A stretch of 64,000 nucleotides of DNA. Source: Mantamonas sphyraenae. Taxonomy: Eukaryota; CRuMs; Mantamonadidae. Each line of letters opens with the position of its first letter. Positions within the stretch are counted from its first letter, which is position 1. Below, piece after piece: positions 1 to 9,080 of this stretch. A program made the translations under genes and the position numbers. Location: assembly GCA_026936335.1 (NCBI GenBank), contig JAPMXV010000044.1:248001-312000 (forward strand), written 5' to 3'. The notes under the pieces are model-generated. The model was not told where the DNA came from. It did not search any database and worked only from the letters and a program-made list of their open reading frames with translations.

Positions 1-2001
1 CTCTTCGTCCTCATTCTTGCCGCCAAAGCCAAAGAACGAGGCAAACCACCCTTCTTCTTGCGTTTGCCCTTACCTCCGTTGGCCGCCGATCCCCGGGCGT
101 CATCGCCCGAGGAGGAAGAGGACGCGCTGGTTTGCTCGTCGTCCTGGCCGTCGTCCATCTCCAGCTGCGACTCAATGACGTCGGCCAGCGCAGCACAGCG
201 CTTGCGCACAAGACCGGTCATGTTGATGACCTCGTGGCGCACTCTGTCATCGATATCTTCCTCCTTGGTCTCAAGCAAGTTGGCGAGTTTCTCCACATTG
301 CTCTCCAGCTGAGTCTGCTGGTCCTCAAACAGGTTCTTCTGCACCATGAGCGAGTCCCTGATCGCGGAGTTTTCCACGTCGCCCATGGAAAACATGTAAA
401 AGGCATACACGTAGCTGTGGGCCAGATAGCGACGGCACACAAAGACGGCATGCACCCCCTGCTCCAGCCACTTGAGATCCATCATCGTCTGGCCCGTGGT
501 TTCGTACAGATGCAGACGCTTGACCTCCACCTGGCTACGCAGCTTCTTTTCAAACTTGAGCGACTCCTGGTGGCCACGGAAACGTTCGAAATAGTGCATG
601 TAGCGCTTGAGGGCAGCGCCGGCGGTGTTGGCATTCTTTTCCGCTTCGTCCTTGTAACGACCACACTCGTGGCCCTCGATGGATCCCCAGGTGTGTGCAC
701 GGCCTGTTTGTGCGCCGCACAGCCAGCAGAAGTAGCTTCCACAGGTGCATGAGACGTGGTTGCAGCCGCCGTTCTTTTCGACCATGTTGTGGCAGTTGGG
801 ACACTCCTTGGTGTTGCTGGCCATCCAGTTGGCCGTCTCGCTGTCGTCTTTGCACTTGATGTCCCATTGCTTGAGCTGCTTGCAGGTGCTGGGCTGGTGG
901 CTGTTGCCCTGGCATTTGAAGCAGAAGCTCCAGCCGCAGACGCAGTCCACGTCCACGGCCGACTTCCACGTGATCTGCACCGCATTGCCGCAACTGGGTG
1001 CAGACGGACACCACTTGACCATGGGGTTGTCCTCGATGAACGAGTCCATCATCTTGTTCTGGTATTTGGTAAGGGTTGACTCGTCCACCACCTCGTTGAT
1101 GATCTCTTCGTCGACCAGCACGTCACACTTGGCCTGCATGCAGCGTACGTCTTTGGCGTGGCCTTCGTTGATGCGCATGGGCACGTGCATCGACCAGCAA
1201 TCTGTGCAGAAGCGATGCCCGCACGAGTTTGCCCGTGTGTCTTCCCATTCCACTTCGTCGTCCATGCAGCTGCAGGTGACAGGTACGGCAGGATGCAACA
1301 ACAACACGCGTGTGATCCCACGTGTGTGTGTGTGTGTGGAGTGTGCGCGGTGCCGTTGCGTCAGCATGGATGCGTTTGCGAGAGTGTGTGTGCGCGTTCC
1401 CAAAACCATTCTCGCGAGCCGTGCACAGAGGAACCGGGCCTGGTGCACCACAACGCTTACCTGTGACATTCAAACGGCGCTGACCGATCCTCCACAGATG
1501 GGTCGAGGGTCTCCGTGGGGATGACACCAGCTTTCTGCTCGTGCGTGACGGAGGGGTCGCCGGGAGTGCGTTAGGCAAGAATTCCCTCTTTGCAGTGCGT
1601 CTGGCATGCTCACACAGATGGACAGCAAGACAAGCACATACCTCCATGACTTGGTCGGCGCCACGCTCGAAAAAGTCGGACATCAGCTTCTCGCTATCCC
1701 ACTGGTAAAACATGAGGAGGAGGCGAGAGTCACCTGCCGTGGTGCCAAGAAAGTCGCGCACTTTGTCAATCTTTTCGTTCTGTTCCTTGATCACATCCTT
1801 GGGATTGAGGATAATAAAGTCCTTTTCTTCCTCCTGCACGTGCGGCGATTCGTCGTCGATGTCGATGGACTCGCTGGGCTGGCTGCCTTGTTCCAGCCCG
1901 TCCTCGTCGTCGGACGACTGGTACACGTAGTATTCATCTTCACCATCCTCATCGTAGTATTCGTCGTCGTCATAGTCCACATACTCGTCTCCGTCACTCA
2001 T
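1..2001 (-). CDS. Ariadne-type RBR E3 ubiquitin ligase (3' end outside window)
   Basis: RING-between-RING ubiquitin ligase of the Ariadne/HHARI family, which takes ubiquitin from a charged E2 onto a RING2 cysteine and then onto substrate. I read three exons: 1642-2001 (ATG at 2001, very acidic N-terminus then a UBA-like region), 1461-1534 and 1-1269; GT..AG borders and phases agree and join FECHSCMDD, the first RING1 cysteines. Exon 3 carries the rest of RING1 (CGHRFCTDCW), the IBR (CGWSFCFKC) and RING2 (CPNCHNMVEKNGGCNH, containing the expected catalytic Cys), then the helical Ariadne domain. The frame stays open to base 1, so the C-terminus is missing. Near the edge the main frame reads a basic stretch, whereas another frame reads WFASFFGFGG plus acidic residues; an intron at a GTAAGG around 87 or an indel is possible. 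Confidence 0.9.
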
Positions 2002-2078
2002 GATTTCTTTTTGGGAGGGGGGCGATTGGGTGCAGCTAGCTGGCGCGAAGGCGACACACCTTCTGTTTGTTCCTTCAT

Positions 2079-3654
2079 TCACCTCCTTGACACCCTTCGC
2101 ACAACACGCTGCCTTTTGCGCTCATGCACAGCCTCTCTGTCCATGCGTACAGAGCCACCCCGCCCTCCACGCGGGCCCGAGTCGCGCGACGAATGCCTTT
2201 GTCTGCTGTCGCTGCGGCTGCGTCCTCCCTGGATACCCCCACGCAACACAACGGGGCCACGTCGTCCACCGCCCTGCTCTCGTTCGCCATACCTGGGCGA
2301 ACGCGACCGAGACCGCGACCGCGAACGGCCACGAGAATAGGGCTGCGGCGGCGGAGGCGGCAGCGGCGATCGTGAACGTGACGGCGGCGACCGCGAACGC
2401 TTGCGGTAGGGACTGCCGGGCGGAGAGCGGGAACGGGAACGTACAGGGGAGCGGGAGCGGGCAGGCGGCGAAGGCGAACGAGACCGTCCGCGTCGCTGGG
2501 GACTCGGCGACCGACCACGTTGACGAAGTGGCGGCGGAGGAGGCGAAGGCGAACGACTACGACCGCGCATGCCTCCACCCATGCCTCCGTGGAAGTGTCG
2601 TGGCCCAGAAGGGAGTCCACGGCGTCCAAGAGGCCCATCGACACCACCGCCACCACCACCACCTCGACCTCCTCCTCCACGCCCGCCCCCTCCTCGATAC
2701 ATTCCACCACCACCTCCTCGTCCGCCACCGCGATATCCTCCTCCACCCATGTGGCCTCCACGCGGATGGTGATGCTGTTGTGGGTGATGATTGTAATGCA
2801 TGGGCCCTCGTCCGTAGCCCCGTTGTTGGTGTCCCTGCTGCTGCTGCTGCTGCTGTGGCGGTGGCGGGCCCTGCACTTGCTGCATGCCTGCGCCGCCGTG
2901 TCGCAGCTGCTCCACCACCGCTTTGCCACTCGGGTTCAATGGGTCCCACCAAACCTTGCCCACATACCACGCAGACATGGGACGGCCCGAAAATTCACTG
3001 TACACCAAGTGTGGGGTGGACCGTGTGTCAGCGCAGGTTCCTCACACACGCACACGCACGCCATTCAGTCACACACTCACCTTTTGATCAGTTCATCGTG
3101 TGCACGCTGTGCCTCTCCACCGCTGCTGAATGTGACCAGGCAGTAACCCTCGCTCTTGCCGTTGCCGGCCTCAGAAAAGATCTTCAGCGACGTCACACGG
3201 CCGTAGTGGCCAAAGAACTCGTCCAGCTCGTTTTCGGTCACCCACTGCCGCCGATGGATGGATGCGTTGTGCAGCGTGTGGGTGGGTGGGCAAACAAAAA
3301 CATGCGATGTGTTCACACAAGGGTCAGCAGAGAGCGTTTTTTGGGGGGGTAGGGTGGACAACGAGTCGCCACGACCCAACACTGGGCACTCACCCAGTCA
3401 AACTCGCCCACAACAAGCATGTTGGGACTCCACGACTGTGTTTGAGGTTGGACAACAGCTGGTCCACCATGCTGTGTGTGCACATGCTGGTTGGACAACG
3501 AGGACTGCACCGCTTGCTGGCCCTCCCTCTCCTGTGCCGCCGCCGGCGAGCTGGCGACAGCGGCACTGGACCCTGCAACGTCGCCATCCATCAGATCGTC
3601 ATCGCCTGTGTAATCCACCTGCTGGGTGGTGTCATCGAGAAGGTCGTCGGACAT
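2079..3654 (-). CDS. CPSF6/CFIm68-like RNA-binding protein with RS domain
   Basis: Likely large subunit of cleavage factor Im (CPSF6/CPSF7 type), acting in the nucleus in poly(A)-site choice. Three exons: 3394-3654, 3081-3244 and 2079-2997; phases agree and the product is 447 residues. The RRM starts MLVVGEFDWWVTENEL: the double Trp at the first exon junction matches the CPSF6 RRM, and the RNP1-like strand is GKSEGYCLVTF. After the RRM come a Trp-containing segment (AWYVGKVWWDP), a Pro/Gln then Gly/Arg-rich middle, and an Arg-Ser C-terminal third, the usual CFIm68 layout. The start at 3654 (MSDDLLDD) lies 73 bp from the divergent gene at 3728. A generic SR protein is the alternative, but the WW and linker favour CPSF6. 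Confidence 0.85.
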
Positions 3655-3727
3655 CGGGCACAGGTTGGAAGCGCGGACGCAGCCGCACACGCCGCACACA
3701 CCATCCCAAAAACCAGCACTCAGGCCC

Positions 3728-4273
3728 ATGTCCAGCCCCATCGTCCAGCGCAGCAAGGCCACGCCAAGCCAGGACGACGTCAACGAGGACGAGCTGGACC
3801 TGGACACTTCCGTGAACATGTCGGGCGAGGAGATGACGCTTGAACCGAGCGAGGAGGCGGAAAGCGGCTCCGAGGACAGCACAGGCGATGCGGAGGAGGA
3901 CGATGACGCGGGAAAGGACAGCAAAGGCAACCAAGATGGGGAGAAGGACGACGGCAAAGCTGCAGGCGACAAGGAGGACACAGAGGACGACGACGGCGAG
4001 AATGCAGAGGAGGACGACGAAAATCCGAACACCACCGACACAAAGAAGACAAAGAAGAAGAAGAAGAAGAAGAAGAAGAAGAAGGGTGGCAAAACTGACG
4101 GCTCTGTGCACGGTTCGCATAAGGACAAGCCGACGCTGTGGAAGACGGTGACCAACAAGGACAACTTGACTGTGGCTCGCAATGTCGGCCTTTTCGTGGC
4201 CCTCACCTACTATGCCTCCCAGAGCGCGGGGTTTTTCGAGGCCATTGGCCTCGGCAATGGCTCTTCCATGTGA
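3728..4273 (+). CDS. Acidic protein with Lys run and C-terminal hydrophobic segment
   Basis: Unrecognised 181-residue intronless protein. Residues about 15-110 are Asp/Glu-rich; they are followed by a run of eleven Lys coded almost wholly by AAG (about 4048-4084) and then a conserved-looking C-terminus with one hydrophobic segment (NVGLFVALTYYASQSAGFF) ending GLGNGSSM. The layout suggests a tail-anchored membrane protein with a charged cytosolic part, but no family is recognised. An in-frame ATG at 3626 lies inside the divergent CPSF6-like gene, so the ATG at 3728 is preferred. It probably shares a promoter with that gene. Confidence 0.65.
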   Translation: MSSPIVQRSKATPSQDDVNEDELDLDTSVNMSGEEMTLEPSEEAESGSEDSTGDAEEDDDAGKDSKGNQDGEKDDGKAAGDKEDTEDDDGENAEEDDENPNTTDTKKTKKKKKKKKKKKGGKTDGSVHGSHKDKPTLWKTVTNKDNLTVARNVGLFVALTYYASQSAGFFEAIGLGNGSSM

Positions 4274-4439
4274 GGACGTCGTAGAATCGCACCGCACGGC
4301 ACCATGGAACGGGTGGTGACGGAATGACCACCACCAACCACCAACAACGCACACACACACACGCACACACACAAGAAATCTTCATCGTTTGTCCAATCAC
4401 CAATTGTGTGTCCATTTGTTCGGCGCATGGCGTCCCTCA

Positions 4440-5772
4440 TCAGTACAGAGAACCCTGCTGGGCGGTCAGCAGACGCTCCTTGGCCAGCTTCTTCTTGCTC
4501 ACCTTCTTGGAGCCGCTTGCCTCCTCGGTCGGTCCAGCCACGGCAACCTCGCCCTCCTCCAGGATCAGCTCAATGTGGCAGCGAGAGCGCTTGTACGCGC
4601 CAATGCGGCCGTGGGCGCGGTATGTACGACGGTGACCCTTGGGTGCACGCTGCACCTGGATGTGCGTCACGCGCAGCTTATCCACGTCCAGCGACTGCTC
4701 CACAGCGTTCGACTCTGCGTTCTCCAGCAGACCAATCATAAACTTGGTTGCCTTCTCCGGCCAGCGACCCTTCGTCGTGTTCCAAGCCTTCGCCTGAGCC
4801 TTGCGCGACACACCACCAGTGTACCTGCAACACCCCACCCGACCCGCATGCGACAAAACACACACACAGCCCCACTGTCAGCATCCACTCCTCCTCACTC
4901 CGTCAATCCCCTCTCTCCCGCTCCTCCATCCACACTTTCAAGCACACACTCCCCTCCTCATCCCTCCCTTCCACCCTCCTTGGGCAACCCGCCACAACTC
5001 ACTTGTTGAAAGGAACAATCTCCTGGTGAGCCAGCACGTTCTTCAGGAACGTCTTGGCACGCTTCAGCGGCATGCGGCGGATGGCTGTACACACATTCCA
5101 GTCACACACACGTCCCATCGTCGTCCACGTACGTCATCCAACCGTGTCAGCCGACTCTCCAACCTGTGCTCCCACTCCAAAAACACCTGGCCCCAACGCA
5201 TGCAAAAAACACCCGCCCCTCACACCGCCCCTCTCCTTCCTTCCCCTGCCCCTCCCTCTCTCCACCCATCCCGTCCCCCTCTCCCCACATCCCGTCACTC
5301 CTCCTCCATCCCAAACTCACCGTGGCCAACCTCTCGCGCCGTCTTGTAGCGAACTAAACCCAGTTGCCGCAGCAAATCGCACCCGCCGAGTCAGCCCTCT
5401 TTGTCCCGCCACACCCTTACCATACCCTTCCCACACCCACGACGACACATGTGCATCTGTGTGTGTCCTGCCGCTTGGCTCTACACACACACAGAGCAGC
5501 CCTGCTGTCCTCTGCAGTGCACAAGAGGCTGCGCAATGTGCGCGCGTCGCCCGTCGCTTCCACCAATCCGTTTGCGCCCCTTCTCATACCCTCGCAGTGG
5601 CTGTGTGAAACCACATACGTGCCAACAACGGTGACAAGGAAGGGTGTACGCAGGGTGTGCGTGGATGTGTGTGTGCGGTGTGTGTGTGTGTGTGCAACTT
5701 ACTGCTCAGGTAGCTGCCCTGCGCACGGCACGACTTGTTCGTGTTCGGCTTCACGCTGTACTTCTTGACCAT
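4440..5772 (-). CDS. RPL17: 60S ribosomal protein L17 (uL22)
   Basis: Cytosolic large-subunit ribosomal protein lining the exit tunnel. Four exons: 5703-5772 (ATG at 5772), 5321-5353, 5003-5084 and 4440-4824; all borders are GT..AG and phases agree, giving 189 residues. The start [23 protein letters not shown], the short second exon ([12 protein letters not shown]), NAESNA, the [21 protein letters not shown] block and CHIEL follow the eukaryotic L17 pattern. The first intron, about 350 bp, is among the longest here and carries CA-rich microsatellite next to its 5' splice site. Introns near the start codon are common in ribosomal protein genes. Confidence 0.95.
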
Positions 5773-5991
5773 CTGCAGGAGGATCAACAGGCAAGTTACA
5801 ACAAGACACAGGTGGGTGTGAGCATGGTGACAGACGCAACGACAATGTGCAGACGACGTGGGATGCTGCGACATACCTTTCGAGTTTGGGTGGCTTCCCT
5901 TGCGCGCAGCGGCTGAGCCAGCACAAAACACACACACCCGTCGCTGTCCCCCCCCCCCTCCCCCTCAATCCCCCGTTTTCCCCATCCACCC

Positions 5992-7449
5992 ATGTCCCAA
6001 GCAGATGCTCTGGCAGGTGCAGAAACGGTGCGGCTCAAGGTGAAGCTGGACGGCGAGGACGTGAGGCGAATTCGCATCGCCGCAAACGCACTCCACAGCT
6101 GGGAGATGCTCCAGGCGGAACTGGTGGATGTGTTGGACCTGCGCGTGCTCTCCAACATGCACCTGGAGACTCCAGAGGGGGTCAAGGTGGACTCGGAGGC
6201 CTCCCTGGATACATACCGCAGCCAGTTGCAGGAGCGGGGTGAACGCGACCCGCTCCTGCGCTTCAGCCTCCACCTTGGCACCTCTGAAATCGACAAGAAG
6301 CTGCTAACATCGCCTTTGTCCGAAAGTTCGCAATCATCGACGGGCATGGTTGGCGACGAGGAGCAGGAAACGGCGGTAGCGGAAACCACAGGTGCTTCCG
6401 GCGCCGTGTCGGACCCGTTTCACACCGAACCACTGGATGACAATGAGGAGGAGAACGAAGAGAAGGCCAAACGGGTGATGGAGGACCTGCAGGCAGCCAT
6501 TCTGCGGGAACACGTGGAGCGACAGCGCTACGAGCGACTGATGCAAGCGCAGACAAACGCCGTCAAATTCGCACAGCAGGCCGAGGAGGATGCAAAGGAG
6601 GCACAGGCCGCACTGATGGAAGCACAGCTGCAGGACATGGTCGCTTCGGTGATGGTGGTGCGAGCAGACGAGGCGCAGGAGCGGCTTGCGTCGTTGCAAC
6701 GGAAAGCAGCCGAGGCGGAGGCCATGGCGTCAGAGGCAGCGGCACAAGCACACAAGGCACGCAAGAAGCTGCAAGCCATGCAGTTGGAGTCGGGCAAGTC
6801 GTTCTCGCAGGACACCGTGGAGCGAGTGACCAAGGTGATGATGGACAAACTGGAACAGATCAACCTGGAGCTGGAGACGGCCGGCTTGCAGGTCGAGGAG
6901 AGCGAATCGGTGGTGGTTCAGGACGTGCCGGAAGAGTGGATTGAACACTCGATGCGCTTCAGCAAGGCAAACCTGGAGCCTCAACCGGAACCGCAAGAAC
7001 ACCACGGGTACGACATGCGCTTCGTCACAGACGTGACTTTCCCCGATGGCCAGGAAGTGGACGCCTTTTCCGAGTTTGTCAAGATGTGGCGCGTGCGCAA
7101 CGTGGGCGACAAGGCTTGGGATGAGTCGGTGACGCTGCGACACTCTTCCGGAGCGCTGCTTGGCTCCAAGAGCGACGCACGCTACCCTGTGCCTGCTGCC
7201 GAACCAGGAGAGGAGGTCTTGCTGCAGGTGGACATGAAGGCACCCGCAAAGATGGACAACCACGTCTCTTTCTGGCACCTCTGCGATCCAAACGGCGAAC
7301 CCTTTGGCGACCAGCTCTACGTGCACATTGCCGTCCTCGGCTCCCACTATTCCCTTCAGGTGCCCGACGTCGACCCAGAGACAGGCGACGTCCCGGATCT
7401 CCAGACCAGCATGATCCTCCTCCGCAAAGACCTTGCCCAAATCCAGTGA
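5992..7449 (+). CDS. PB1-like, coiled-coil and NBR1-type FW-domain protein
   Basis: Intronless, 485 residues. Residues about 10-105 look like a PB1/ubiquitin-fold region (RLKVKLDGEDVRRIRI start, acidic patches). Residues 150-300 are a helical, Ala/Glu/Gln-rich coiled coil. The C-terminal part about 340-460 is a four-tryptophan (FW) domain of the NBR1/ILRUN type: MRFVTDVTFPDG, VKMWRVRNVGDKAW, PGEEVLLQVDMKAP, SFWHLCDPNGEPFGDQLYVHI. NBR1 proteins are selective-autophagy receptors; this one shows PB1-like plus FW but no ZZ zinc finger and no obvious UBA. A role as receptor or adaptor is inference. Its last 35 codons were duplicated to 18976-19084. Confidence 0.75.
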   Translation: MSQADALAGAETVRLKVKLDGEDVRRIRIAANALHSWEMLQAELVDVLDLRVLSNMHLETPEGVKVDSEASLDTYRSQLQERGERDPLLRFSLHLGTSEIDKKLLTSPLSESSQSSTGMVGDEEQETAVAETTGASGAVSDPFHTEPLDDNEEENEEKAKRVMEDLQAAILREHVERQRYERLMQAQTNAVKFAQQAEEDAKEAQAALMEAQLQDMVASVMVVRADEAQERLASLQRKAAEAEAMASEAAAQAHKARKKLQAMQLESGKSFSQDTVERVTKVMMDKLEQINLELETAGLQVEESESVVVQDVPEEWIEHSMRFSKANLEPQPEPQEHHGYDMRFVTDVTFPDGQEVDAFSEFVKMWRVRNVGDKAWDESVTLRHSSGALLGSKSDARYPVPAAEPGEEVLLQVDMKAPAKMDNHVSFWHLCDPNGEPFGDQLYVHIAVLGSHYSLQVPDVDPETGDVPDLQTSMILLRKDLAQIQ

Positions 7450-8242
7450 AATCAAACCCCCACCGCACAAGACAACACACAGCATTGGACACACAAAACG
7501 AGATTTACAGATGAAAGTCCACCTTGATGCACGTGATCTCCGAGTTGTTCTGGTCGTTCAGAGTCACCGTGCCCGTGTAGTGTCCACTCGGCACGTCGCT
7601 CGGCAGAAACTCAGACACCTTCAGCGTCGTCGGTCCCTTGGGGAACGGGCACTTGATCTGCGGGTCCAGTGTGCATGCGTCGTACTGTTGTGTGTTCCCC
7701 CCGCATGCTCATGTGTCAGTTTCTACTCCACTCGCCTGACTCTTGCCCATTTCTCCCGGCTCGCACTCAAACGTACCGTGTTGTCCAGAATCTTGATTCC
7801 GCTGAAGTACAGCAGGATGTGTGCCTTGCCGTCAGTCACTTCCTCGTCTGTGTGGTGCATTGGAAGCGTGCACGTGCAACTGTGTCAGTGTCTACGTCGC
7901 CTCGAAAGCCGTTTTCTGCCCTCTCCTCTTTCCGCGTGAATCTTGCTCGCTCTTTCCACACTCCTTCCAGCCTCTATGCGTCCGTCTCTGTGCCCGGCCA
8001 CTCTCCACCCTCGTCTACACACTCGTGTCTGTACTCACCCAGGGTGCCATCAGCCGTGATGGTGATGCTGCTGTTCTTCGTGGGTGGGTCCGGCACGATC
8101 GTCACGTTCTTGATGGTGAAGTGGTCAGCACTCGTGCCACAGTACGACCAGATGTCCGCCTGGGCAAAGGCCACCAGCACCAGAAGGGTCATTGCAAAAG
8201 TGATTGTCTTCATCGTTTGGAGTTGGGTTTTTGTTGGGTGAA
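7341..8242. repeat. Inverted segmental duplication, copy A
   Basis: A block of about 900 bp holding the last 35 codons of the FW gene, the 55-bp convergent spacer, the whole ML gene and about 25 bp of its upstream region. The reverse complement of this block lies at about 18176-19084. Introns as well as exons match closely (intron 1 nearly base for base), except for the first half of intron 2, which was replaced. Confidence 0.9.
7505..8213 (-). CDS. Secreted ML-domain lipid-binding protein, copy A
   Basis: NPC2/MD-2-related (ML) lipid-recognition protein, 141 residues, with a signal peptide (MKTITFAMTLLVLVAFAQA). Three exons: 8039-8213, 7777-7847 and 7505-7684; phases agree. Visible ML features are WSYCG after the signal, the VTIVPDPP and ILLYFSGIKILD strands, a cysteine pair in DACTLDPQIKCPFP, and the closing strand EITCIKVDFHL. 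An N-glycosylation site NSS is present. Such proteins bind sterols, phospholipids or glycolipids in endosomes or outside the cell. It converges on the FW gene 55 bp away, and that whole arrangement is copied in inverted orientation at 18.2-19.1 kb. Confidence 0.85.
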
Positions 8243-8281
8243 GCAGATTGCACCACCCAACCCATGAATCCCATCAAGTGT

Positions 8282-8290
8282 ACATATATA
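8282..8290 (-). promoter_or_regulatory. TATA-like element upstream of ML copy A
   Basis: The TATATAT string reads toward the ML gene and lies about 70 bp upstream of its ATG at 8213, a distance that suits a TATA box plus a short leader. AT-rich motifs are rare in the gene-poor parts of this window. The duplicated ML copy at 18204 lacks it. Confidence 0.45.
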
Positions 8291-8373
8291 GGATTGCTGT
8301 TTGCATTGTCCGTGGCGGGCGCATCGCTTCATCGGCCATCGACACTTCGCATCGCTGTTTCTCCTTGGATTCC

Positions 8374-9080
8374 TCATTTGGATCCAACCCTCTTCATCCC
8401 TGCCACCTGTTTCCTGGCCTGCTTCCCTCGAAACTGCGCCTGGATCTTCGTCGCCGCTTTGCTCTCCTCCTTCTTCGCTTCCTCCTCCTCCTTCTCTTCC
8501 TCCTTCTCTTCCTCCTTCTCCTCCTTCTTCGCTTCCACCTTCTTCTCTTTCTCCTCCTTCTCTTCGTTCTTCTCCTCAACCACCTTCTTCTTCCCTTTCA
8601 TCCCCGCCGCTTTGCTCTCCTCCTCCTCCTCCACCTTCTTCTCCTCCTTCTTCGCTTCCTCCTCCTTCTTCGCTTCCTCCACCTTCTTCTCTTTCTCCTC
8701 CTTCTCTTCCTTCTTCTCCTGAACCGCTTTCTTCTTTCCTTTCATCCCTGCCACCTGTTTCCTGGCCTGCTTCCCTCGAAACTGCGCCTGGATCTTCGTC
8801 GCCGCTTTGCTCTCCTCCTCCTCCTCCTTCTTCTTCTCCTTCTTCTTCTCCTCTTCCTCCACCTTCTTCTCCTCCTTCTTCGCTTCCTCCTCCTTCTTCG
8901 CTTCCTCCTCCTTCTTCGCTTCCTCCTCCTTCTTCGCTTTCTCCTCCTTCTCTTCCTTCTTCGCCTCAACCACCTTCCTCTTTCCTTTCATCCCTGCCAC
9001 CTGTTTCCTGGCCTGCTTCCCTCGAAACTGCGCCTGGATCTTCGTCGCCGCTTTGCTCTCCTCCTCCTTCTTCTCCTCCT
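8374..9080 (-). repeat. Coding IQ-motif / Lys-Glu repeat array
   Basis: Four units in the C-terminus of the IQ protein, each a near-identical IQ block of about 75 bp followed by a Lys/Glu microsatellite-like spacer of variable length. Intact IQ blocks lie around 9000-9060, 8750-8810 and 8395-8460. The unit around 8600-8640 has lost about 17 codons from TKIQ to QVA, keeping only the flanks (ESKAA joined to GMKGKK). On the plus strand this appears as an almost pure pyrimidine tract. Confidence 0.9.

Noticed and set aside
3313..4206. Long minus-strand frame with a Phe run opposite the acidic protein
   Set aside because: Only its 3394-3654 part is real (CPSF6-like exon 1); the rest is antisense to the gene at 3728.
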